64,000 nt of DNA from contig NZ_BDAW01000047.1 of assembly GCF_001625085.1 (NCBI RefSeq), positions 1 to 64,000 on the forward strand, given 5' to 3'. The notes under the pieces were generated by a model. The model did no database searches and was not told the origin of the DNA. It was given only the letters and a program-made list of their open reading frames with translations. Each line of letters begins with the position of its first letter. Within the stretch, counting starts at the first letter, position 1. Made by a program: the position numbers and the translations under genes. Positions 55,448 through 62,420 of the stretch are shown here, in pieces. The DNA is from Nocardia acidivorans NBRC 108247. GTDB lineage: Bacteria > Actinomycetota > Actinomycetes > Mycobacteriales > Mycobacteriaceae.

Positions 55448-57280
55448 ATGACCGAAATCCACTACCGCACTGTCGATTGCGTGCGAGCAGACTCCGACGG
55501 CCGAACCATCTACGGTCGCGTAGTCCCATACGGCGAACCCGCCGAGATTCGAGAATCGGGCGTAACTTACACCGAGCGGTTCGCGCCAGGTGCGTTTAGC
55601 CGCAGCATCGCCGAGCGCGGCGGGAAAGTTCGACTGTTCGCCGTTCATGAGACCCGGCGGTTGCCGATCGGTCGCGCGACCGAACTGACCGAGCAAGCGG
55701 ACGGGCTATACGGGTCGTTCGCCGTAGCCGCTACCCGCGAAGGCGACGACGCCCTCGAACTCGTTCGCAGCGGCATCGTTGATGCGTTCTCAATCGGATT
55801 TCGTCCGATCCGTCAGCGACACGAGTCCGGCGTAACCGTGAGGACCGAAGCGGCTCTCATCGAGGTCTCTTTGGTCGGTATGCCCGCGTATGAGGGTGCC
55901 CAGATCCACGGCGTCCGCAGCGCTGACACCCATGCCCGCCTCACCGCGCTGGTTCGCAGCGCACCAAACCAGCAGCAAGGAAAGACCACCATGAATGTCA
56001 GCGACCAGATCTACGACCGACTGCGCTACATGAGCGACAAAGGCGCGCTCACCGAGCGCGACCGGTTGACCGGTGAAGCGCGAGACATGCTCCGCCGGTC
56101 CGAAGATGGCGGGTTGACCGCCGACGACGACACCCGGTTTGGCGAAATCGAACGCGACCTGGAGTTCCTGAATCGCCGAATCGAGCAGCGGGACAGGCTG
56201 CTTCGCATGGCTCAAAACCCGGGCTACATCGAGTCTGGCACCCCATGGAGCGCTAGGCAGGCGGAGGCACCGACCCAGAAGCGCCAGATACTCACCCGCG
56301 CGGAGTCGTTCGACCAGTGGGGCCGCGATTCGGGCCACATCCAGCGCGATCAAGAGCCGCTCTCGTTCGACCGGTATCTCCGCGGTATCGCGGTCGGTGA
56401 TTGGGATGGAGCGACTCACGAGCGCGCGCTAGCCGAAGGAACACAAAGCGCTGGTGGGTATCTCGTTCCGACGCCGTTAGCCGCGAACGTGATCGACCTG
56501 GCGCGCAACGCGATGCGGGTAATCGAAGCCGGGGCTGTCACAGTGCCGATGCAAGCGCAAACCTTGCGGGTCGCCCGGCTCACCGGCGAAGGCGCACCGG
56601 CATGGCGCAACGAGAGCGCCCCCATCGCGGCGGGAGACCTGAGCTTCGATAGCGTCCTGTTCACCGCCCGGTCGCTGGATCGGTTGGTCATCATTTCGCG
56701 CGAGCTGTTCGAGGATTCGAGCCCGGCGGCGGGTAACGTGATCGCGCACTCGTTCGCGGCACAGATCGCGCTCGAACTCGACCGAGTTGCCTTGCGTGGC
56801 AGCGGAACACCGCCTGAGCCGCGAGGCGTGCTCAACACCCCCGGAATCTCTACGACACCCCACGGGGCTAACGGTACGTCGATCAGCAACTACGATTGGT
56901 TCCTCGACAGCGTTGCGGCGGTGCGCGGCAACAACTTCGAGCCCAACGCGCACATCATCGCGCCGCGTACGGCCCAATCCCTGAGCAAGCTGAAGAACAC
57001 GCTCGGCGACTACCTGGAAGCGCCGGGGACCCTGCTGCCGCTTCTGACCACCAAACAAGTCCCGGCGAACCTGACTGTAGGCACATCGTCGGATGCGTCC
57101 GAGATCTATACGGGCCAGTGGAATCAGCTGGCTATCGGCATCCGCACCGGGTTCGAAATCCAGTTCCTTACGGAGCGGTACGCGGATAACGGGCAGTACG
57201 CCTTTATCGCACACATGCGCGCTGACGTGCAGGTTCTACAACCCGGTGCGTTCGCGGTCGATACCGGTGTGAGGGGCTGA
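55448..57280 (+). CDS. Fused HK97-type prohead protease and major capsid protein
   Basis: This 610-aa fusion begins with an HK97 prohead protease (residues about 1-165): GRVVPYGEPAEIRESGVTYT, APGAFSRSIAERGGKVRLFA, VHETRRLPIGRA, then DAFSIGFRPI and IEVSLVGMPAY. A coiled-coil-rich delta-like region follows (RLTGEARDMLRRSEDGGLTA, IERDLEFLNRRIEQRDRLLR), then the HK97 capsid fold (LAEGTQSAGGYLVPTPLAAN, LTGEGAPAWRNESAPIAAGD, PHGANGTSISNYDWFLDSVA, ADNGQYAFIAHMRADVQVLQ). ATG 55448 is chosen for GAAGGTG upstream; 55397 and 55430 are alternatives. An internal ATG at 55991 with AAGGAAAG ahead of it lies at the domain junction and could yield separate capsid protein. Confidence 0.93.
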   Translation: MTEIHYRTVDCVRADSDGRTIYGRVVPYGEPAEIRESGVTYTERFAPGAFSRSIAERGGKVRLFAVHETRRLPIGRATELTEQADGLYGSFAVAATREGDDALELVRSGIVDAFSIGFRPIRQRHESGVTVRTEAALIEVSLVGMPAYEGAQIHGVRSADTHARLTALVRSAPNQQQGKTTMNVSDQIYDRLRYMSDKGALTERDRLTGEARDMLRRSEDGGLTADDDTRFGEIERDLEFLNRRIEQRDRLLRMAQNPGYIESGTPWSARQAEAPTQKRQILTRAESFDQWGRDSGHIQRDQEPLSFDRYLRGIAVGDWDGATHERALAEGTQSAGGYLVPTPLAANVIDLARNAMRVIEAGAVTVPMQAQTLRVARLTGEGAPAWRNESAPIAAGDLSFDSVLFTARSLDRLVIISRELFEDSSPAAGNVIAHSFAAQIALELDRVALRGSGTPPEPRGVLNTPGISTTPHGANGTSISNYDWFLDSVAAVRGNNFEPNAHIIAPRTAQSLSKLKNTLGDYLEAPGTLLPLLTTKQVPANLTVGTSSDASEIYTGQWNQLAIGIRTGFEIQFLTERYADNGQYAFIAHMRADVQVLQPGAFAVDTGVRG

Positions 57281-57285
57281 TCGGG

Positions 57286-57429
57286 ATGAGTGGATTCGAG
57301 ATGATCGTCGCCGCCGTGATCGAGAACGCGAAATCGCCCGATCAGGTGAAAGACGAGTGCGACCGGCCGAAACGTGAGGGGCTCCGCCTGGAAGTCTGGC
57401 GCGCATTGCCGAACTCGAAAGACGGATAA
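57286..57429 (+). CDS. 47-aa protein downstream of capsid
   Basis: The ATG lies 5 bases after the capsid stop. The frame reads MSGFEMIVAAVIENAKSPDQ, then VKDECDRPKREGLRLEVWRA and ends in LPNSKDG. It looks like a compact helical protein. It is too short for a family call, but its tight spacing and codon use suggest it is translated with the capsid gene. Confidence 0.5.
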   Translation: MSGFEMIVAAVIENAKSPDQVKDECDRPKREGLRLEVWRALPNSKDG

Positions 57430-57477
57430 CGTTGCGGTGCAACCAAACACACCCAAACCAGGCGTCGGGGTAGTCTA

Positions 57478-57511
57478 CCGCCGAGTCCTCCAGACATGGC
57501 GGACTCGGCGG
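57478..57511. terminator. GC-rich hairpin after the capsid operon
   Basis: CCGCCGAGTCC (57478-57488) and GGACTCGGCGG (57501-57511) form a perfect 11-bp stem with a 12-base loop. No T-run follows, so it may be a weak terminator or RNA-stabilising element at the end of the capsid transcript. Confidence 0.55.
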
Positions 57512-58216
57512 TCTGGTGCAGTCGTGGTGATGCAGAGCTGCCTACTACCTCACGCCAATGGTGATGACACACAACACCATTGGCCCGCTGCCCATCCTTG
57601 CCAACGATGTGCCAGTCCACCACCTTCGCGCCCACATCTGCGCGCCACAGTTGACGCAGGACAGCGCACGGACGACGCGTGACCAAGTGCTGTCGCACGC
57701 AAGGTCGCCACGCAAGGCAAGCCTCCCGAAGCCAGTCCGCGGACCGGCAGCTGTCGAGCCGACTGGCCGCTGGGATGGTGACCATCCCAGCGTGTGCTGC
57801 CGGATGGTCACCGGTCGTATATGCAATAAACTAATGCATGGGTCAATACAATGCTTAATTCAAAAGGAACTCCCGCGCATTGCTTTCTTGTGCTAACTAG
57901 TCGGTAGGGTGAAGTTATTAACCAATGCATAGGTTTAGGGGTACCCGGGGGGTGTCCGCATAGGGTACCCCCATAGGGTAGCTGACCCCACCCTTGGCCG
58001 CGAATGCCTCTCTAGTGCGAAACTTGGGAGTTTCACACCCAGCTGACCTGCGGAAACATGCGCTGGCCTGCGGAAATGCAGTCACAACTACGGCTTCGCT
58101 ACGTAGATCAAGGCAGGTCGTAAGCCAAAGAAATGTTCCTTAAATCGAATTCACCATTCTTTTCGACCATTCCTGCGCACGACGGAGGGTGAAACATGCA
58201 AATGTCAGACCTGGAA
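57512..58216. promoter_or_regulatory. Gene-poor, partly AT-rich control region with repeats
   Basis: About 700 bases without a convincing gene. The left part may hold a broken HNH-like remnant on the minus strand. The middle is unusually AT-rich and has AATGCATGGGT (57833-57843) and AATGCATAGGT (57924-57934), GGGTACCC twice (57939 and 57963), and CATAGGGTA twice at a 13-base interval (57959 and 57972). CTGACCTGCGGAAACAT at 58043-58059 repeats the left-end sequence, with a further CCTGCGGAAA at 58067. Confidence 0.5.
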
Positions 58217-58525
58217 TTACTGGCCGTTGGCCGGTTTGAGCTTGGGTAAGGTCACCTCGGGATAGGCGGTGATCACAGCGCACACCGCGCGGACCTGGGT
58301 GAGTGGGACGTGGCTGCGATGTGGAATGAACACCGCCGCGACCTTCTGTTTGCGCGCTGTGGAGAGCATCGCGGGATACGCGTTCGGGCGTCGCACGTCC
58401 GTGATGAAGGAATCCAGCACGAGGTAGCCCATACGCTTGGCCAGCGCGTACATGTCTGCAAGTTCGCGGTGCCTGTTGCGTCGGGAGACTGCCGCATCGA
58501 GGTAGATGAACGCCTCGGGTTTCAT
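58217..58525 (-). CDS. Resolvase-fold protein lacking the DNA-binding domain
   Basis: This 102-aa protein resembles the N-terminal fold of serine recombinases: AFIYLDAAVSRRNRHRELAD, MYALAKRMGYLVLDSFI, then STARKQKVAAVFIPHRSHV. The usual catalytic serine context (R-x-S) near the first strand is not clear, and the HTH domain is absent. It is therefore probably not a recombinase, and more likely a regulatory relative. The start at 58525 has GAGG upstream; GTG 58606 would extend it. It is transcribed opposite to the rest of the element. Confidence 0.6.
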   Translation of the reverse strand: MKPEAFIYLDAAVSRRNRHRELADMYALAKRMGYLVLDSFITDVRRPNAYPAMLSTARKQKVAAVFIPHRSHVPLTQVRAVCAVITAYPEVTLPKLKPANGQ

Positions 58526-58900
58526 GGGAACGTCCTCACCAGGCTCGATGATGTCCGCTGACGACAGCGCGATGCCGTCCGGGTGCGGGTTCAACCCGAT
58601 CGGCACGATGGAAAGCTCTTGCGCACCAAGCGATTACGGCAACGGATGGCGCGATCGGCAGAAGCCAGGACAAGACCAAGGTCATGGCGCGGTTCCTTCT
58701 GAAGATTTGGATGCACTCGGCCACAGGGCGGAGGGGCCGCCGCCAGCGAAGCGCGCTTCCGTGGCGCTGGTTGGTGTGCCCCTAGCAAACTGTGGCGCGG
58801 TGGGAAGCTGGGGGCATTTCCTGTGGCCGGGTGCAACGTCAATGCTCCGGCCTGCTACCGAAACGAACCACAGCGCGCAAGACGCATCTACGATGCATTT

Positions 58901-59707
58901 ATGCGCAGAGAACGCCTGATCGATGCCCGCAAGGCGACAGGCAAGACGCAGGAGCAAATTGCCGAAGAGGTCGAAGTGGACCGGACAACCCTGGGCAGGT
59001 GGGAACGGAACGAGGGGATGCCACACCCCGCGCAACGGCCCAAATACGCAGAGGCCCTGGGCATTACGATGGATGAGCTTTCCGCGATGCTGAGCAGCGT
59101 TCCGACCGTGGCCGGAGAAGTGCCCGAGTGGCTGAGCACCTATCTCGGAATGGAACAGTCGGCGACCTCGATTCGCACGCATGAACCACGGGCCGTTTAC
59201 GGCCTCTTGCAGGTTCCGGCCTACGTCGAAGCATTGGTTAGCCGAGTCGGTATCTCCGGTGTGTCGGACACCTACGTACAGCAAGCGATAGACCAACGGC
59301 TACATCGTCAGAAGCGCGTCAGATCAGGCGATTTGGTGCTGGATGTGATCCAGCCGGAACCATCGCTACGGCTGCGGGTAGGCGATGGGGCGATCATGGC
59401 CGAACAGTTGCGGACGCTGGCGGAATTGGCAGACTTGCCGAATGTCACTGTCAGAGTCACGACCTACGACGCCGGTCAATATGAGGCGCGCAGACTCGGC
59501 GGTTTCTCGATCATGACGCATCCATGGGGCAACCCACGGGTTCACATCGAGAGCTACCGTGGCGGTACGTTCATTACGGAGCATGACGAAGTGGGTTACT
59601 TCGCGGCTGCGTTCGACCATGCGGCTAAGGTCGCGCTGAGCCCTACCGAGTCCCGTCGTTTCATCCTTGGGTTAGCTGAGGAGTGGGAGAGAAGGAACCA
59701 TGGATAA
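58901..59707 (+). CDS. HTH-XRE regulator with DUF5753 domain
   Basis: This 268-aa protein starts at ATG 58901; a TACGAT -10-like element ends 6 bases upstream, so the transcript may be leaderless. The N-terminal Cro-type HTH is RKATGKTQEQIAEEVEVDRT, TLGRWERNEG. The DUF5753 domain includes YGLLQVPAYVEALV, RLHRQKRVRSGDLVLDVIQP, and YFAAAFDHAAKVALSPTESR. These proteins pair with small DUF397 proteins in actinobacteria, as here by an 8-base overlap. They act as regulator/partner systems. Inside a phage satellite the pair could be the maintenance or immunity regulator. Confidence 0.88.
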   Translation: MRRERLIDARKATGKTQEQIAEEVEVDRTTLGRWERNEGMPHPAQRPKYAEALGITMDELSAMLSSVPTVAGEVPEWLSTYLGMEQSATSIRTHEPRAVYGLLQVPAYVEALVSRVGISGVSDTYVQQAIDQRLHRQKRVRSGDLVLDVIQPEPSLRLRVGDGAIMAEQLRTLAELADLPNVTVRVTTYDAGQYEARRLGGFSIMTHPWGNPRVHIESYRGGTFITEHDEVGYFAAAFDHAAKVALSPTESRRFILGLAEEWERRNHG

Positions 59708-59891
59708 CCTCGAATGGCGTGTGTCCAGTTTCACAGACAACGGCACATGCGTAGAAGTGGCCGGAGCGCCCGGCGCGGTGTACGTCCGCAACTCCAACGC
59801 TCGCGACGCCGGAACGGTCGCGTTCACCCGTGACGAGTTCTCGGCATGGCTGAGCGGGGTCAAGGCGGGCGAGTTCGACGACCTGGCGTAG
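59700..59891 (+). CDS. DUF397 domain protein
   Basis: This 63-aa DUF397 protein reads LEWRVSSFTDNGTCVEVAG, VYVRNSNARDAGTVAFTRDE, FSAWLSGVKAGEFDDL, matching the family pattern W-x-x-S...CVEVA...F. Its ATG overlaps the end of the DUF5753 gene. It is the partner of that regulator, and a terminator follows immediately. Confidence 0.88.
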   Translation: MDNLEWRVSSFTDNGTCVEVAGAPGAVYVRNSNARDAGTVAFTRDEFSAWLSGVKAGEFDDLA

Positions 59892-59911
59892 GCCCGCTCC
59901 AGGAGCAGACG

Positions 59912-59946
59912 AAAGCCCGGCATGGTTCGAAACCATGCCGGGCTTT
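59912..59946. terminator. Rho-independent terminator after DUF397 gene
   Basis: AAAGCCCGGCATGGTT (59912-59927) and AACCATGCCGGGCTTT (59931-59946) form a perfect 16-bp stem with a 3-base loop, ending in a short T-run. It closes the last satellite operon before the tRNA. Confidence 0.88.
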
Positions 59947-60014
59947 CTCGTACCCCGAAAGGAACGGCGGGGGAACGACGCTTGCCGTTACCCCGCCTGA
60001 ACTGCATACTAAAG

Positions 60015-60039
60015 GTGCCCTCGGCAGGATTCGAACCTG
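60015..60039. repeat. attR: Right attachment site within tRNA-Arg 3' end
   Basis: This is identical to 49930-49954 over 25 bp. It forms the acceptor 3' strand and T-arm of the intact tRNA-Arg gene, so integration kept the tRNA functional. Confidence 0.88.
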
Positions 60040-60088
60040 CGACCTACCCTTTAGGAGAGGGTTGCTCTATCCCCTGAGCTACGAAGGC
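60016..60088 (-). tRNA. tRNA-Arg (anticodon CCU)
   Basis: The 73-nt cloverleaf on the minus strand starts GCCTTCG, pairing with CGAGGGC at the 3' end. The D-arm contains AGCTCAGGGGATAGAGC. The anticodon stem ACCCT/AGGGT holds loop CTCCTAA with anticodon CCT, and the T-arm is GCAGG-TTCGAAT-CCTGC. The terminal CCA is not fully encoded. It reads the rare AGG codon. It is the integration site of the adjacent element. Confidence 0.95.
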
Positions 60089-60332
60089 TGGACCGGTGGC
60101 CTGTGGGCGACCTGAACGTCGGGGAGTCTACCCGGTCGGGGGCTGGGGGTCGCATTCCTATCGGTGCGGGTGGTTCAGGGCGTAGCGGGCGCGTTCGGGG
60201 GGTGGTGGCGTGCAGGACCCCGGGGGCGTCCAGGTCGGCGGGGAGGATGGGCTGGGTCAGGCGGTGGGCGCGATTGGGGGCCATGTAGGCGGCGCGGTAG
60301 AACAGGGTCGGGATCAGCGACAGCAGGATCAT
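60051..60332 (-). other. Doubtful ORF with one membrane helix, overlapping the tRNA
   Basis: The frame reads MILLSLIPTLFYRAAYMAPN, then RAHRLTQPILPADLDAPGVL, and becomes proline/arginine-rich and low in information before stopping inside tRNA-Arg. The first 45 residues look like the end of a membrane protein. It may be a truncated gene. Overlap with the tRNA argues against a full-length product. Confidence 0.25.
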
Positions 60333-60439
60333 GGTGGCGTGGATCCAGACCGGTGCTGCCGCGGATGTCTCAGACGATCTGGTGCCGGAGCGATAACAGT
60401 CCCGGACAGCTTCGTCGGCAAGTCAGGGCCCGCCGCCGC

Positions 60440-61909
60440 TCAGCGCCCGGTGGCCCGTTCCTCGTCATAGTCCGATGGCTTGAAAGTGCTTGTCTTCCAA
60501 CGGAACAGCACCGTCGCCCCCGGCCAGTTGTTCGTAATGCGGCCCGAGGCATTGCGATACCAGCTGGAGCAGAAATTCCACGGGGTGTCCTTCAAACGCC
60601 GCTGCAACCAGTCGTCCCACGACTGTTCGACCTCCGGCTTGGCTGCCAGGAAACGCCCCGGCCGCGCCGCCAGGTACTCCGCGACCTGCCGGATATACCG
60701 CGCCTGCGATTCCAGCATGTAGATGATCGATCCGGACCCCACATTGGTATTCGGCCCGTACATCATGAACAGATTCGGGAAGCCGGGTACCGACATGCCG
60801 AGGTACGCGCGCGCACCCTCCGCCGACCACTCGTCGGTCAGCTTGCGCCCGCCCAGACCGTAGATATGCATGGGCGCAAGGAATTCCGTGCCCTTGAACC
60901 CGGTGCCGTAGACGATCACATCCACCGGATGCTCGACGCCGTCGGCGGTGCGGATGCCCGTCGGCGTGACTGCTTCGATGGCGGTGGTCTCGACGTGGAC
61001 GTTCGGCTGCCCGAGCGCGGGCAGGTACTCGTTGGAGAAGAGTCCGCGCTTGCATCCGGCCGCGTAATCGGGAGTCAGCTTGGCGCGCAGGGCCGGATCC
61101 GGCACCTGCATCCGTCGATGCCGATCCGCCAGCGCGATGACCGGCGTCTTCATGGCCGGAATATCGGTGAGCGCCAGGGCCAGCACCTCGAAGAAGCTCC
61201 AGATGGCGAAGCGCTCCGCCAACCGCGTCACCGGCACATGCTTGAACATCGCCTTGTGCAGCGCGCTGTACTCGGTGTCGAACTTCGGCAGCACCCATGC
61301 CGCCGACCGCTGGAACAGCGTCAGCTGTGCGACCTTCGGCTGAATCGCCGGAATGTATTGAATGGCACTGGCTCCCGTGCCGATGCATGCCACCCGTTTG
61401 CCGGTGAGGTCCACCGAGTGATCCCATTCGGCCGAGTGGAAGGCCGCGCCGGTGAAGCTGTCGATACCGGGCAGGTTCGGCATGGCCGGGCGGGAGAGCT
61501 GACCCACGGCGGGGATCAGGATATCGGCGATATGGGTGACGCCGTCCGAAGTACGCACGCGCCAAATGCCGGACCGCTCATCGAATTCCGCCTCGGTGAC
61601 CTCGACGCCGAACTCGATCTTGGCGGGCAGCTCGTGCTTCTCGGCGACGCCGCGCATGTACTCGTGGATATCGGCCTGATGCGAGAACCGCCGCGGCCAA
61701 TCGCTTTTCGGCTCGAACGACCACGAGTAGAGCGGTGAGGGCACATCGCAGGCCGCGCCCGGATAGGTGTTCTCGCGCCAGACGCCACCCAGGTCGGCGG
61801 CCTTCTCCAGGATGGTGAAGTTGGTCAGGCCGTGGCGCTGCAACTCCAGCGCCATACCGAGTCCGGCGAACCCGGCGCCGATGATCAGGATGGACGGCTC
61901 ACGATTCAT
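60440..61909 (-). CDS. Flavin-containing (Baeyer-Villiger type) monooxygenase
   Basis: This 489-aa enzyme has an FAD-binding GAGFAGLGMALE at the N-terminus. ENTYPGAACDVPSPLYSWSF follows, then the BVMO-like FTGAAFHSAEWDHSVDLTGK (related to FxGxxxHxxxWP). Next come the NADPH-binding GTGASAIQYIP and the late GTGFKGTEFLAPM segment. It inserts oxygen into ketones or oxidises soft nucleophiles using NADPH and O2. It is monocistronic, divergent from the acyl-CoA synthetase across a 511-bp gap. Close relatives are abundant in Nocardia and mycobacteria; the substrate is unknown. Confidence 0.93.
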   Translation of the reverse strand: MNREPSILIIGAGFAGLGMALELQRHGLTNFTILEKAADLGGVWRENTYPGAACDVPSPLYSWSFEPKSDWPRRFSHQADIHEYMRGVAEKHELPAKIEFGVEVTEAEFDERSGIWRVRTSDGVTHIADILIPAVGQLSRPAMPNLPGIDSFTGAAFHSAEWDHSVDLTGKRVACIGTGASAIQYIPAIQPKVAQLTLFQRSAAWVLPKFDTEYSALHKAMFKHVPVTRLAERFAIWSFFEVLALALTDIPAMKTPVIALADRHRRMQVPDPALRAKLTPDYAAGCKRGLFSNEYLPALGQPNVHVETTAIEAVTPTGIRTADGVEHPVDVIVYGTGFKGTEFLAPMHIYGLGGRKLTDEWSAEGARAYLGMSVPGFPNLFMMYGPNTNVGSGSIIYMLESQARYIRQVAEYLAARPGRFLAAKPEVEQSWDDWLQRRLKDTPWNFCSSWYRNASGRITNNWPGATVLFRWKTSTFKPSDYDEERATGR

Positions 61910-62420
61910 GACTCGACATTAAGGCTATCGGCGCTGGTCACGCAGACATCCACGGTCATTGAATCGGTATTTTCGGCCATTTCGCGGGATTCGGTTTGCT
62001 GTCCGCGCATTCCCGCGGCCCGCACGGCGATCCTTCTGGGACGGTGAGCACCGTCTGACCTGCGTCGCTGTCCCCGACTGGACAGCCACCGGTCCCACTA
62101 CATATATTCACGGAGAATCGTGCTCCAATTTGCTTGTCCTGGTTAGTGATTGGCTATTCTGCGGCGCCGCAGGGGGCGTCGTTGCAAGCCTGATCCCGGC
62201 CGGGACTTCGATGCCGGCAGGTCATCGCGCAGGCGGTGGCAGGTCGGCGACGACCGCGGGCGGCGGAAGTGGGGTCCGCCGCCCGCGGTCGAAAAATCGG
62301 CTGGCCGCGATCGGGTTGCCATCGGTTGGCTCCCGAACCGGGCATGTCCGATTTCGGCTATCCTGCCGGGAAGTGACTCAGTTCACTCTCCAGTAGGGAT
62401 ATGTAGGGAGCGGTTGGGAA
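61910..62420. other. Divergent promoter region, no gene recognised
   Basis: 511 bases between the monooxygenase and acyl-CoA synthetase starts. A short AT-rich segment near 62,100-62,125 may contain a promoter. No clear palindrome, hairpin or small gene is evident. Confidence 0.45.

Larger units (their letters stand above)
49930..60039. mobile_element. Integrated phage-satellite-like element in tRNA-Arg(CCU)
   Basis: This is a 10.1-kb element bounded by identical 25-bp direct repeats. The right copy is the 3' end of an intact tRNA-Arg gene and the left copy is an orphan piece of that tRNA. Left to right it carries a small membrane protein, tyrosine integrase, Cys-rich protein, terminator, excisionase-like HTH, prim-pol, RepA-like ATPase, iteron array, acidic protein, protease-capsid fusion and 47-aa protein. 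It continues with a regulatory gap, a resolvase-fold protein, and an HTH-DUF5753/DUF397 pair. No terminase, portal, tail or lysis gene is recognised. Size and content resemble mycobacterial phiRv1/phiRv2, which suggests a capsid-encoding satellite that depends on a helper phage. Confidence 0.85.
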
